Below, one piece after another: positions 46,981 to 58,411 of a stretch of DNA of 64,000 bases. The notes beneath the pieces were generated by a model, which was given only the letters and a program-made list of their open reading frames with translations, did not search any database and had not been told where the DNA came from. The stretch covers positions 4,278,001-4,342,000 of the forward strand of contig JARUPY010000083.1 of NCBI GenBank assembly GCA_029817715.1, in the 5' to 3' direction. Source of the stretch: Melastoma dodecandrum. Its lineage: Eukaryota > Streptophyta > Magnoliopsida > Myrtales > Melastomataceae. The translations under genes were made by a program, and so were the position numbers. Every line of letters begins with the position of its first letter. Position 1 is the stretch's first letter.

Positions 46981-48276
46981 TACGCGCCGCACCCTTTTGG
47001 GAATAATCTCGAAATCACATCGTCGTCCTTCCTTCTAGATCTTCGGGCATACGCGATCGCTTCGCCCCCGAAATTCGACGTCGGACTGTTGGTTTTGGCC
47101 GTCGCATCCACAGAGGGTTGGTTACTTAGGGTTAAGGAAAGTCGTCAGTCTCTACTTGAATTGCACCGACTTGTTCCGCCAAGATTTCTGTACATACGAG
47201 ACCTTGATTGTTGTTTGCCTTTTCTGTTTCGCGGATTGGGAGTTGCATTGACGATCTCCTTGTTTCATAGCCCCGCATAAACCACGCAGACTCCTTAATT
47301 CTTAGCCTCTTTGCTCTTGCATTCTGGTGATGGCATTGTCTCTCTGGGGCCTGCTTCTGCTTCTGTGTTGATCCGTTGTTTCCTTTTTAATTCCCAGCGA
47401 ACAGCTCATATTCATTTGGGATTCGTGCTTTGTCGGCCTTAGTTAGCTATTCCCATTAGCTTCTAAAAAAAATTCAGAATATTGTGATACTGGGAGACAA
47501 TTTGGAAGATGGAGATCCGGTGCTTGTGAAATTGATAATCCTCCTTGTTTAAGGAAAATTGATTCCAAATTTCACGTTATCTTCTACTTTAGCCCCTCCT
47601 TCTCCGTCCAAATGATCCTTATTCTTGTTCAGTAAAGATTCATGTTGATTTTACCACTCCAATGACCTTCTGGCCTGTCAGGCATGGTGATTTCTGGTTC
47701 TCTTCTTGATTATTTTGTTCTAGAAACACCCTGAATTGTGCTTTATGTCCGGGAAATAGAAGAAGCATCCTTCCAATTCTGGATTAGTTTTTCTGTTATT
47801 GATATTATGCAATGAGTGAATCTTTTCTGACAGGCTGGTAACATAACCAAATTTGGCCTGGCAATTTTTAATGAGTGCGTTAGACTTGCATTCTTTCCAT
47901 GAGATTTTCCTTTCTTGAGAGAAGAGAGTTGCTGCTCGCAAATGTTTATTAATGCTCCCGCCTCTTCTCTAAACTAGTCTAAGAGTGTGCCTTCTTTTGT
48001 GCGAAGTTCGGCTACTATTCTGAACCCTTCTGATACTAATGCCTGCCCATGTTCTGATTTGCACTACTCCAGATTTTTGTTGGGGAGAATTTTACTAATG
48101 TCGTTGTTTCAGCTTCCTACTAATACTTGTGCAATTGTTTCATCTTTTATATGATTTCTTTCCGTTTCATGCCGTGAACTTGCTAAGACAATGAACAGAT
48201 CCTTAACATTTTGGCAGGCTTCTTTCCTAGGGAAGGCTTTCTGCATGAGTTACTCACTTCATGTCCATGGGTGCAA
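46981..48276 (+). other. Presumed 5' UTR and first intron of the CPL4-like gene
   Basis: Starts 1-2 bp after the TATA box. The first 100 bp or so are C/T-rich like a leader. The rest is T-rich and intron-like, ending in the acceptor TTGGCAG at 48217. I see no protein-coding ORF that resembles a known family. Confidence 0.4.
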
Positions 48277-51200
48277 ATGAAACTTTTGGAGTCATCACTC
48301 AATCCGTCATGTGGCAGCGATCACTTTGCGATGTATCTTGAATGGATAATAGAATCTGGTTCATGTGATTTTTCTCCCAAGGCAGAATCAGATGGCAGTG
48401 ACCCAAAAAGGTGACAGTGACACTATGGTGCATACAAGCATTTCTCTTAAGAGTTCATTGATTTCTCTTTCTTTTCCTTGCCGTCTTGCATATTCCGAGT
48501 GTAGCTTATTCTTCATAGTGTTACAATTATGGAGCCACCATTGAGATGACTATTGGAATGGTGTATGAGCTTCTGGTTCAGTGATCATATGCATGATTCT
48601 CTGTCCATCAGCCTAGAGTTCCACTGTTTGATGCACTGGTTGAACGATTATGAGACTTGGATGGTTTGGAAACAGGAAATGAGAGGGGAAAAGAAAGAGA
48701 CTTTTTCATATGACTATCTTTCTTATATTGGGGAATCCACTTCATTCTTAAATGTGTTCCACCATTGGGATGTTGTCTCTGACGTTGTACTGAGTATCCT
48801 CTGTCATTAGTTTGCACTTGGATAGTGGTTTTACCTAGTCATTTACAGTGTAAGCAGGATTCCTCATCTCCATGCCTATTTGTGCTTCTTCTGGGCAGAT
48901 GTCCACATCAAACTTCCTTTAATGGTTAATGACATCAGTAAAGACTTGGAAGCCGTTTTAAGTGTACTATTTGAACCTGACAACTATCATCTGAAAAGTG
49001 TCGTACTTCATATATGTTTTCTTAAATAATTTCAGGCTGAAGAGATCCAAGGTAGACGGGCTAAAAAAATCACAATCTTTGAAATCATTCTCTACTTTTG
49101 AAGATCCGGAACATAACTTGGGTATGAGAATATACAATGACACCCAAGCATTTTTCACATTAGGTGGTATCTGTTATGAGAGTGTCTGGTTTATTCTTCC
49201 ACGATGTTGATCATTTCTTGGCGGGGATAAATTTTTTATGATCATCTGTTGTTATTGAAGTGAATACTTTCAGATGTAGCTAATGCCTTCTTGCATTACT
49301 TAATGTCCCCTTTTGAGTTCCAATACTTTTATTGAAGTTAGATTGATAACAATCTCACTGGTGGGAGTGCTAAGCCTTTTCCCTACACGGAAATAGGTTA
49401 TATGATAGTAAATGTGCACATCCTGTTATGTGGAAGATCATATTTTATGCTATATAGCTGCATATATCCCGCTCCCTCATGAAGAAAGTGCCATAAATTC
49501 ACGAGGGTGAGTCGACAGCTATTGTTGCACTTCCACCTAAACAGCTTATCGTGGAGGGACACATACATGCTTCCTGTGGCAAAATATTTTACAGAAGTCA
49601 CGTTAGGATTTATTGATCGGAAACTGTGACCTTGGATATACAATTGAAACCTCATTATGCCATTGTCTTTGTGTGTTTGAGTTTTCTGGAATGTGATGAT
49701 TCGCTCTGGGAAATGATTAACTGGCCATGTGATCTGATTTAAAGCCTTTTCTTTTCATTTGAAACTGGTATTCTAGACGACTAAAGATCGGTTGGATTAT
49801 TTTGGCATTGTAGATTAGAATGCCACCCTCCCTGATATTGTAGGAACCAGGCTACTGTTGTATTGTGGCTTTAGTTGATGCGTTATCATACTACTGGAGT
49901 GCAGATACTTCTGAGGAAGGGGTCTGCATCCATCCTGGTTCTATGCAAAAAATGTGCTTAATTTGTGCGGAGCACCTTCCCGGGAATTCTCGTGGATCTG
50001 GGGTACATATGTAAGGTATGCCTGTTTCATGCGGTCTTAAGTGATTAGACTACTCTTTGATTGGATGGCGAAAGAGCATCTTAAGGTGTGCTGGATTTTC
50101 CTTTCTAGATTAAGTATGAAATTTTGGAAGGATCCAGATGAGTGAGCCGTTTGATCTAATAAAAGCCATCCAATCTGGAGATGCTTAATCTGTTAAGGCG
50201 AAGGTAGTGTGTCTTGTGAGGAACTTCTGATAAAGCTTGTGGCTAGAATATGACCCAGAAGCAGGGTATCAAGTGCCTTTTTTTTACCTTTACAACGTGC
50301 CTGAAAATCCTAGTGGTCAACCCTTTTCCATCCTATTGTGTTTGACTTTAGCCCCCCCTCCCCCCCCCCCCTTCTCATGTTAACAGAAATTTCGTCTAAC
50401 AGTAAATGGCCTCCAAATCTGGAAATTGTGAACAGATTTAAGTTGTAGACTGACTAGGATGATTTCATTCACTTGATTGTATGTTGTTGGAGCTATCAAC
50501 AACTTGCCTTAGCTAAGTTTGTTTGTGGCTGCCGCAGGGCCTGGCACTTGCTGATCATGAAATGAATCGGATTTGTGTAAGAGACTTGAAGAATGTACAA
50601 TGTCAAAAGAAGCTTTACTTGATCCTTGATTTGGATCATACTCTCTTGAATTCAACCACCTTACAAGGTTTGACACAACAGGAGCAATATATGATGGCCC
50701 AAGCAAATTCTTCACAAGGTGCCCTATATTCGTTCTTATACCCCCTCCCCCCAAAACATAAATAAATATATAAATCCTCTTCGTCCTTATCGATGAATCC
50801 TCTTGTTTTATGCTGCCTGCATAGATAAAAAGTGAGAATTTTAATCTTTCGCTGAATGGAAGAAAAGGGGCTTTTTATTATTATGTTTTAGACCAGGTGA
50901 TCGCGTCGATTCGTTTTTTTCTCTCTTTTGAATTTTTATTTTTTCAATTTTTTGCTGGAGCTGTTTAAGTAATAACACATACAAAATGTGCAGATGGATC
51001 GAGTTGCGACCTTTTATCTTGCCACATATGCACATGATGACCAAGCTGAGGCCCTTTGTATGGTCATTTCTTCAGGAAGCCAGCGCTATGTTTGAGATGT
51101 ACATATACACAATGGGAGATCGCCGCTATGCCTTAGAAATGGCCAAGTTACTTGACCCTGATAATAAATAATTCGGTGGTCATGTGATCTCGCGAGAAGA

Positions 51201-52722
51201 TGGCACCAAGGAGCACCAAAAGGGACTTGATGTGATTCTGGGGCAGGAAAGTGCAGTATTGATCCTCGACGATACAAAGGATGTGAGTCAATCTTTGGAT
51301 ACGAAACTTCTCTGTGGATTAATTAAATGACACGTCATAGTTGCATTGTATGTGGTGTTGAGAGGTCCAAGCTGAACACTCTTGAGTCCTACTCGTGGAT
51401 AACAAGTTTTTGTTAATCTTGCTCTGATTACTTTTTGTAGGGTTCCTTTTATTACATCTGTCAATTCTTGAGGCATCTTGTCTTGCATTGTTTTCTTTGT
51501 AGTCTGCTACTTTTTCTAAGCTCAAGATTCGATCTCTGTCGTGTCAGTCACGATTTACTATGTCAATTTTCTTGTTGAAAAGATGCTAGCTATTCCCCCT
51601 TGATGTTTGACTCTGGATACTTCTGTGATCAGGCATGGAAAGAGCACGAGGACAATTTAATACTGATGGAGAGATACCATTTCTTTGCGTCGAGTGGTGA
51701 GCAAAATCAAGGTGAAGTCACTGTCTCAGTGGGAGTGCGATGAAAGCGAGTCTGAAGGAGCACTAGCCACCACGATTAATGTTCTTAGGAAGATTCATGA
51801 AATGTTCTTTGCGGTACATACCTTCTCCTCTACATGTACATTCAGATGGCTGCTTCATTTACTTTCAGCACAATTTAGATTTAAAAAAAAAATGAAGTGT
51901 GATGCTTGGGATCTGACTTTTCATTTTTTTCTCTGGATGGTGATGGCTCTTCAAGGGGTCTGAGATAGAGCTCAGTGACAGGGATACCAGAGAGGTCGGC
52001 GTCTTCTGCCCTGAATAAGCATTTAAGAACTTACCCTTGCAGTTTTCTAGTATTTTCCAATTGATGCATGTGATCATCATATTATTGTGGTTATAGTCAA
52101 AGTGTGTGCATTGCGGTGGATACTAACTCTAAGCTAAAATATAAACTGTTATGTTAGCGACTTGATGGGTGCTGCACGAACTTTGACAAGCCTAGGGAGC
52201 TATATCGTGGTGGCTGCATCTCTCTCTCTCTCTCTCTCTCCCTTTCGCTTTTGCTCTTTTGGGATATGCTTGATGACATATTTTCAGTATGACCGCATAT
52301 CATCTGTCACGCAAGGTGCAATAAGTCGGGGTCAGAGTTGAAAGGGATAGATAGGACTTGGCGTCACATTTTGTAGAGCTAAGGGGCCAGTTGATTGAAA
52401 AGTGTTTGATGGTTTGCAGGTTTTAAGGAATTTCCGCAAGAAAATCTTGAGAGGTTGTAGGATTTTATTCAGCCGTGTGTGCCCAGCCAAGTTCTCACAG
52501 ATACGGGTAATGGCAGAGCAGTTGGGAGCGACTTTCTCGATATGTTTAGAGTCGTCAGTGACACACGTGGTTGCGGAGATTGCAAGTATGGAAAAATATA
52601 GCTGGGCTCAGAGGGAGAACAAAATTGTGGTTCATCCCAGGTGGATTGAGGCTTGCTATTTCCGGTGGGGACGTCATCCGGAGAAAGATTTCCCATGTCA
52701 AAGTCTTATTGACTTAGTGTAA
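48277..52722 (+). pseudogene. CPL4-like RNA polymerase II CTD phosphatase (FCP1-BRCT), disrupted
   Basis: Plant FCP1-type phosphatase of the CPL3/CPL4 class, which removes phosphates from the RNA polymerase II C-terminal domain. Recognisable exons: 48277-48410, 49036-49121, 49915-50015 (CxxC-type CIHPGSMQKMCLICAEHL), 50538-50718 (catalytic DxDxT motif in LILDLDHTLLN), 50994-51292 (TKLRPFVWSFLQEASAMFEM, YTMGDRRYALEMAKLLDPDN, HQKGLDVILGQESAVLILDD), 51633-51813, 51956-51994 and 52420-52722 (BRCT domain, MAEQLGATFSICLESSVTHV, VVHPRWIEACYF). Lesions: frameshifts at the ends of the third exon, early in the fifth and in the sixth near 51690, and a TAA just after LLDPDN at about 51169. Several independent lesions argue for a pseudogene. 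Confidence 0.75.
52218..52241. repeat. (CT)n microsatellite
   Basis: An uninterrupted run of about eleven CT dinucleotides within an intron of the CPL4-like gene. Confidence 0.9.
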
Positions 52723-53297
52723 GATCGAGTTGCTAAGAAGATATCTTTCGTACGGTATAATTGTTAGTCTGATAAAAATTATGGCACGAAGTTTGAAATT
52801 TGGTGAATTACGATTTTTAAATTGCTAGTTGAAGTAACAAATTTCACAGGGTTTACCGCGTCAAGTAGCGAATTATGTTCCACCCAAGTGGCAACTTCAT
52901 GTCATGCGATCAACTCACATAAAATTACTATTTAAAGTAGTAAAAGTTCGAAACAAGTTTCTCTCTGTCATCCAGCACTCCCTTCGTCGTCCGACACTCC
53001 CGCTGTCCGTTTGATGCTCTCTTCAGCGTCTGTCCGGCCCTCCCTCCCTCCTTCGTCTGTTCGCCTGGTGCACTCCTGACGTCCGTCCCCCGAGCATTTT
53101 ATCCGTTGGTGTCCATCGGCCGTTGTTGAAATTAAAGTATATTAGTTAGATTTACGACTTTAGATATTTAGGATCTTATTGAAGTGGTTTTTTTATACTG
53201 AAGTCAAATAACTTGTAAATGCAGGTTGCTGATTTTTTATGAAATCATCTGTATGCATCTTGGTCATTGATATGAATTTCATTGATTGACATATGTA

Positions 53298-53664
53298 AAT
53301 AAAGAAGGGACTTTTGTATAAGCTACGGTTGCTCGACTATGTTCCGATAGCATGGGAAATGATATGCACCAGATATTGGTATTCCATGTCTAATGTCTCG
53401 CCACTCTGTAGTCCGGCTGTGCCGTTCGGGACCAAGATGGACAAGGGGTCGATCTTTGCTGACATGATGAAGTGTGTGAATCAGCTAAAGGAGAAGATAC
53501 AAAAACTCGGGCTAGCAAAGGGCAGATCGAGGCCAAGGGCCAGCTGAGCACAGGGGGGAAACCTGCATTGGCCCGAACAGCACTGAGATGAGGGAGAGGA
53601 CTTGAGGAGTAAGCTGCAGTGGTGACCCATGTAGGATGGCGAAGCTTACAGTGATTTCACCTGT
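53298..53664 (+). pseudogene. Duplicated gene fragment with bHLH-like helix (copy 2)
   Basis: Second copy of the fragment at 45241-45601. The open frame 53314-53547 reads through the helix-like FGTKMDKGSIFADMMKCVNQ segment to KGRSRPRAS. It then continues as non-coding homology, including GAGGACTTGAGGAGTAAGCT. It lies about 600 bp downstream of the CPL4-like gene. It lacks a basic region and start, so it is not a complete gene. Confidence 0.45.
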
Positions 53665-53855
53665 CGTGGGTGGAATATATTTGTGATTGATTCTTCTAAA
53701 TGGTCTTGCATGCCGATGATGGTATCTCGCTGGAAGAGATGCCTAACTAGGTGACATGGTATGCAGCCTAATATTACTGGCTCCAGAACCTTAAGAGCAG
53801 GAGGTAGGAATCAATGGAAATGTAAATTTAGTGCCGAGCCAAACGGTCAGTAGGC

Positions 53856-54030
53856 ACGGACATTTGTCCACAAAACAGCAGGCAGAGAAGCAAAACAAAG
53901 ACTGAGCACCAGATTACATTAGAGAAGCAAAGCAACAAGACAACGAACCTATCTACGAAGGAAGGAGACACCGCACTTACATGAATCGTGTCGAGAGTGC
54001 CCAGGTCGGCCTTGATGAGGCATCCCAGTT
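53856..54030 (-). pseudogene. SKP1-like fragment (part of exon 1 and its intron)
   Basis: Matches 46369-46570 including intron sequence (CGGACATTTGTCC, GCAAAACAAAG, AAGACAACGAACCTA). The coding relic on the minus strand corresponds to the SKP1 exon 1 end (WDA.., GTL..) but is shifted and changed. With 53298-53664 it shows that a block holding the bHLH-like fragment and SKP1 was duplicated. Confidence 0.65.
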
Positions 54031-54547
54031 GAACACACAACCTTCGGACTCTCGACTTAAGTTTTTTTTAATAACTTAAATCTTAAATTTCCATAATAAA
54101 AGTAATGCCAAGCACATTTTCAATAACGGGCTGATGAACAAAAATCCATTTCAACTTTGGTGAACAAGGCATGATTCCCTTTTTTCTTTTAATATTATTA
54201 ATTTAATTATTATTGACCCTAGACTTTTAGGATTTAACTAAATCACAGTAATCTGAATTTGTTATATGTTGTTTCATCCAAAATAATATAAAATATATTA
54301 AAGATAACAAAATCGATAAAAGGTAATTAAAATTAGATCAGATTATTCAACCCTAAACCTAGATCTCATCAACTCCTCTTGAAACAAGAACGGTAAAATA
54401 AAATCAAATCGATTATCAAAACTGTGAGACTGATTGAAGGTAGTGATTCGTCAGATTAGAAATTCAAACGACGAACCCTAAATCGGAATGATAAATTAAT
54501 TTCAAGAAATCGATCCCAAATCGACGTACGGTTGCTCTGATACCACA

Positions 54548-55047
54548 TGTAAGCGAATTAATCGCAAACCAAGATTTCCGTAGTCGATTTTGAACACCAA
54601 AAGGTAGAAAACTGAAGCGTACCTGTTTGCGCCATAATCCCCAAGACAAAAGCGGAAGCCGAGATACGGATCTACAAGAACAGCCAACAAAGTTCCCTTG
54701 GTCTTCCCCTCCCTCCTAACGAGACGGCCGATGGAACTATCTGATTAATTCATTAGTGGGAGAGGGGACCTAGCGCTTTTATAAACGTGACAGGCCCTTC
54801 CATCACGGGCTTATGTCAACATTAGGCCTACACCGAGTTGCCGTCCGACCCACATCAATAACAGATAATTGAGATGCCGCAAAAGCCCATAGATCACCCA
54901 AAACCAAAAGGGGCTATCATGCATTGTCTCATAATTAACATACAGCCCGTTTTTAAAATAAACAAAATAATTATTTATAGCCCAAAAGAATTTTAAAACA
55001 AAGAAATAAAAATAAAATAAAATAGAATATTTATAAAAATTCCAACA
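54548..55047 (-). repeat. Copia LTR (500 bp) with adjacent primer-binding site
   Basis: TG..CA-bounded: on the minus strand it starts TGTTGGAATTTTTATAAATA and ends CGCTTACA. Next to it on the left (54531-54545) is GCTCTGATACCA, the reverse complement of the copia primer-binding site TGGTATCAGAGC. This is therefore the 5' LTR of a minus-strand element whose internal region to the left (about 54060-54530) is truncated and non-coding. Confidence 0.75.
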
Positions 55048-55089
55048 ACTACCATTATACATTGAGAATATAAACGATGAAAAAAAATA

Positions 55090-55400
55090 ATGTTTGATGA
55101 GTATGAGAATGATCAAATGTTGCGGGATTCGGAGGATATGAATGACTTTCGCAAAGGGATGCGGCTCAAGGATAAAAGTGATCTTCGACATGTAGTTAAC
55201 ATATTCCCTATTAAAAATCACTACAACTATGAAATACTTGAATCTGAAAAGAATTATGGAGTGTTTTTTGTGTTGATTACGGTGAGGTGTGCATGTGGAG
55301 GCTGAGAGCAATTCAAAGGGCTTGTGACGATGAATTTGAGGTTACAATTGTTGGTCCCTCACACTTGTCTAAAGTGTGTTGTACCCATTTTATTTCCTGA
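55090..55400 (+). pseudogene. MuDR-type transposase N-terminal domain fragment
   Basis: FRKGMRLKDKSDLRHVVNIF and YNYEILESEKNYGVFFV resemble the plant MuDR N-terminal DNA-binding domain (DBD_Tnp_Mut). After a shift near 55295 the frame continues as WRLRAIQRACDDEFEVTIVG followed by SHLSK, which is the rest of that domain. No DDE region follows. It is a short remnant of a MULE. Confidence 0.6.
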
Positions 55401-55611
55401 TTTGAGCAATTCTAAGTCAATTCATTTTGATGATATTTGCTTTTAGCGTAACTCTCCTTGGAGACTTTCTAGGAGCAATGAACATTTACGAGGCTCAGAA
55501 GTCATGCTAAATAAACGACGCGTCAACTGGGGCAACGATCGATCGTAGTTGGGTACCGATAAAGGAAAGTATCGTTCTAATCCAATCATATGAAATTTGA
55601 GATTAATCAAA

Positions 55612-58352
55612 TGTAACACCTATCTATACCCTGTCACTACCAGTCTATGTGTCACTACAGGGCATCAGGTCGAGGCGAACATCATAGGTAAAATTATCAT
55701 TTCATAAAACATGTGTCGTGTGCATTTGTCATGCATTCTCACTAAACGATTTTATTCAAAAAATTTGAAATACATCCCCTAGCGGAACACTTGTGTGCTA
55801 GAGATAAAAAGGCAAGCCTATCCCCAAACACATACCCTTTCGAGAGTTGAGGGCAAACACTTGCGAGGAAATCATACAAGATAGCGTTGGAGTGGGAAAA
55901 AGAATCCTTTGACGGAAAATGCTCTAGCTAGGATGACATCGAGCATTCTTTCTCATCCTCAAACACATTACCATTGCTAGTCATTCCTAGCCAAAGTGGA
56001 GTTTTTTCGAAACACAATTCCCCTTCAAGTCAAAGAGTCGCCTCACATCGAGGTAAAAAGAGTTCATGTTGTCTAGACTTTCGAATAGGACCTGGATGTA
56101 GATGCGTCACTTCCTCAAGTTTGAGTGTGAAGTACATCCCTAATGGATCTCGCAAGTCGACACAATACTCTAGCATCTTCCAACCATTCCACTACATCCA
56201 TGAACAATTTCAGAAAAAACCAGCCCGTTGAATATCTTAAAAAAATGAAAATGAGACAAGAAAAAAAAAAGAGAAGAAAAGAGATCCCTTTAATATCATT
56301 AAAAGAAAAGGCAAATTTAGACACAAGGGCCAAAAGATGGTCGCAAAAACAAAGTGTGAGAAAGAAAAAGGGACGAAAGTTTTAGAACCCTGATCCCGAT
56401 TTGCCAATCTGGGCAAACGCTTTAAATTCAAAACCCTCATTTCTCATGGGAAAAAAGATAAAGAAAATCTTTCTTCTATAACATTTCTTCACAAACTCAC
56501 ACTCTCATATGTCAACATACCCTTGAATATTGTGTCGATGAGCGAGTCCACATTGGGAGAACCACGCTTAAGGGTGACGTCCTTGCATTTTGAGTCTTCT
56601 TCGATGAGATTCTTTGACTTGCTTTCTTTCCAAAAAAAGATTAAGCCTTCTATAAACATGGTCTTACACCAAGCCTGCATTGCAACCAAAATCAAAGTCT
56701 CTTTCTACTAGTCTCTGAGCATTAATTCCAAAGGAATCGAACTTCCCACTGTGATAGCAAAGAAACATACTTTGAGTGAGCCTTGAGAGATGTAAGAAAG
56801 ACCTTTCTCCATTCTCTATCGCAAGTGTTTCTACTTTTCAGAAAAAAACGAAATTTTTGCACATGCATATGGAACATCCAGCATTCATATCATCCGCAGT
56901 CAACATTTTAGCAAGAAGTACACCTGGGAGATCACCACAATCTCAAGCATACTTCATAATTCCACGACTCAGACCTTTATGCCAAGGTATGATTCTCTTC
57001 ACGACTGTTAAACACTTTTATGGTGTGACAATACTTCAAAGTCAAGTTATCTATTTCTCAATTCTGCTCGACTGAGCGTTTATTTACAAACGTGATGTCA
57101 ACATCAATTTGGTTAAAGCGTTTACTAACAAACGCCACATCATTTTTCTACTATGGTTAAGCATTTACTAACAAATGCACCACCATTCGGTAAAGCGCGA
57201 ACAAACGCGATACCATCCAGTAAAACGTTTACTTAACAAACGTTATGCCACTTTCCATACGGTCAGGTGGAGCGTTTGCTAGCAAACGTGACACCAACCT
57301 CCATTTTGGCTGAGCGTTTATTAACAAATGTGATGCCACTCGACTGAGCGTTTATTAACAAACGCAACGTCATTTTCAATTTGGTTAAGCATTTACTAAC
57401 AAATGCGACATCATTCGGCTAAGTGTTTACTAACAAACGCGACGCCATTCGACTGAGCGTTTACTAACAAACGCCACGTCACATTCAATTCGGTTAAGCG
57501 TTTACTAACAAGCGCGATACCTTCCAGCCGGTTAAGTGTTTACTAACAAAAACGATACCACCTCCAGTTCGGCTAAACCCTTACTCACAAGGACAACGCC
57601 ACTTCCAACTCGACTGAATGTTTACTAACAAACATGATGTCATTTTCATTCGGTTAAACGCTTACGAACAAGCGTGATACCATTTCTCAATTCTTTTCGG
57701 TTAAGCGTCTATTAACAGACGTGACACCACTTCCAGTTTTCCAGTTTTGGTTAAGCATTTACTAACAAATGCAATACCAAGCGTTTACTAACAAACGCGA
57801 CGTCACCTTCAATTCGATTAAGCGTTTATTGACAAACGCGACACCATTTTCAATTCATTTTTGTTAAGCGTTCGTACAAACGCTAAACCTCTTTTCACCA
57901 GTTGCTGATTATGCATTTCTGACAAATGCGGCCATTCTTGGTCAAGCGTTTATTAACAAATGCAATGACAGGGCATTCCATTCCAAAAAATTGGGTTCTT
58001 AATAATTCTTTGCTCGAACATTTTATCAAACATTCTCTCAAAGAGGGGATTCAAGACACATTCAAGACACTAAAAAAACTTGGAGACGGAGAGGAGAAGA
58101 AGGAAGCACAGGGGATCGGGAGAGGAACAACAGGATAGTTTTGTGATCATCCAGCAGAAAGGTACAATGAGGGAGTCGGGAAATGGTACAAATCCCATTC
58201 ATCTTTCACCCCGTTTTCTCTTAAAAATTCAGGTGCTTAGAAACACATTTTTAATGCCTCCCCTTTTCTATGTATGCGATTTTGTAATCCCTAATTCCCG
58301 AACCTTAAACAAATCTCTATAGTTTTTCTAACCTGAACTTAAAATAGGTTAG
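55612..58352 (+). repeat. Putative long LTR of a Tat/Ogre-lineage Ty3/gypsy element
   Basis: The start TGTAACACC at 55612 is of the gypsy LTR type. The end is followed at about 58353 by TGGCGACTCC, which as I recall is the primer-binding site start of plant Tat/Ogre elements. No gag follows, since caulimovirid sequence begins within 60 bp. Long LTRs with internal tandem repeats are known for this lineage. No second LTR is seen in the window, so the call rests on these two ends. Confidence 0.5.
57060..57965. repeat. Array of about 23 hairpin units with matched stem changes
   Basis: The unit is roughly 35-50 bp: a hairpin such as GCGTTT-ACTAAC-AAACGC, then GACRCCATTTTCAATTCGGTTAA-like spacer. 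I count about 23 units. The arms differ between units but still pair: GCATTT/AAATGC (57161, 57389, 57755), ACGTTT/AAACGT (57234), ATGTTT/AAACAT (57618), ACGCTT/AAGCGT (57658), CGTCT/AGACG (57706). The loop is mostly ACTAAC or ATTAAC. No ORF spans the array. Confidence 0.88.
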
Positions 58353-58411
58353 TGGCGACTCCGACACGTTTTCAAAATTCGAAGTCTTATCGTCGAGAGA
58401 GGATATCCATT

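Noticed and set aside
57060..57965. CRISPR-like array
   Set aside because: Units vary in length, spacers are not unique, there are no cas genes and the DNA is plant nuclear.
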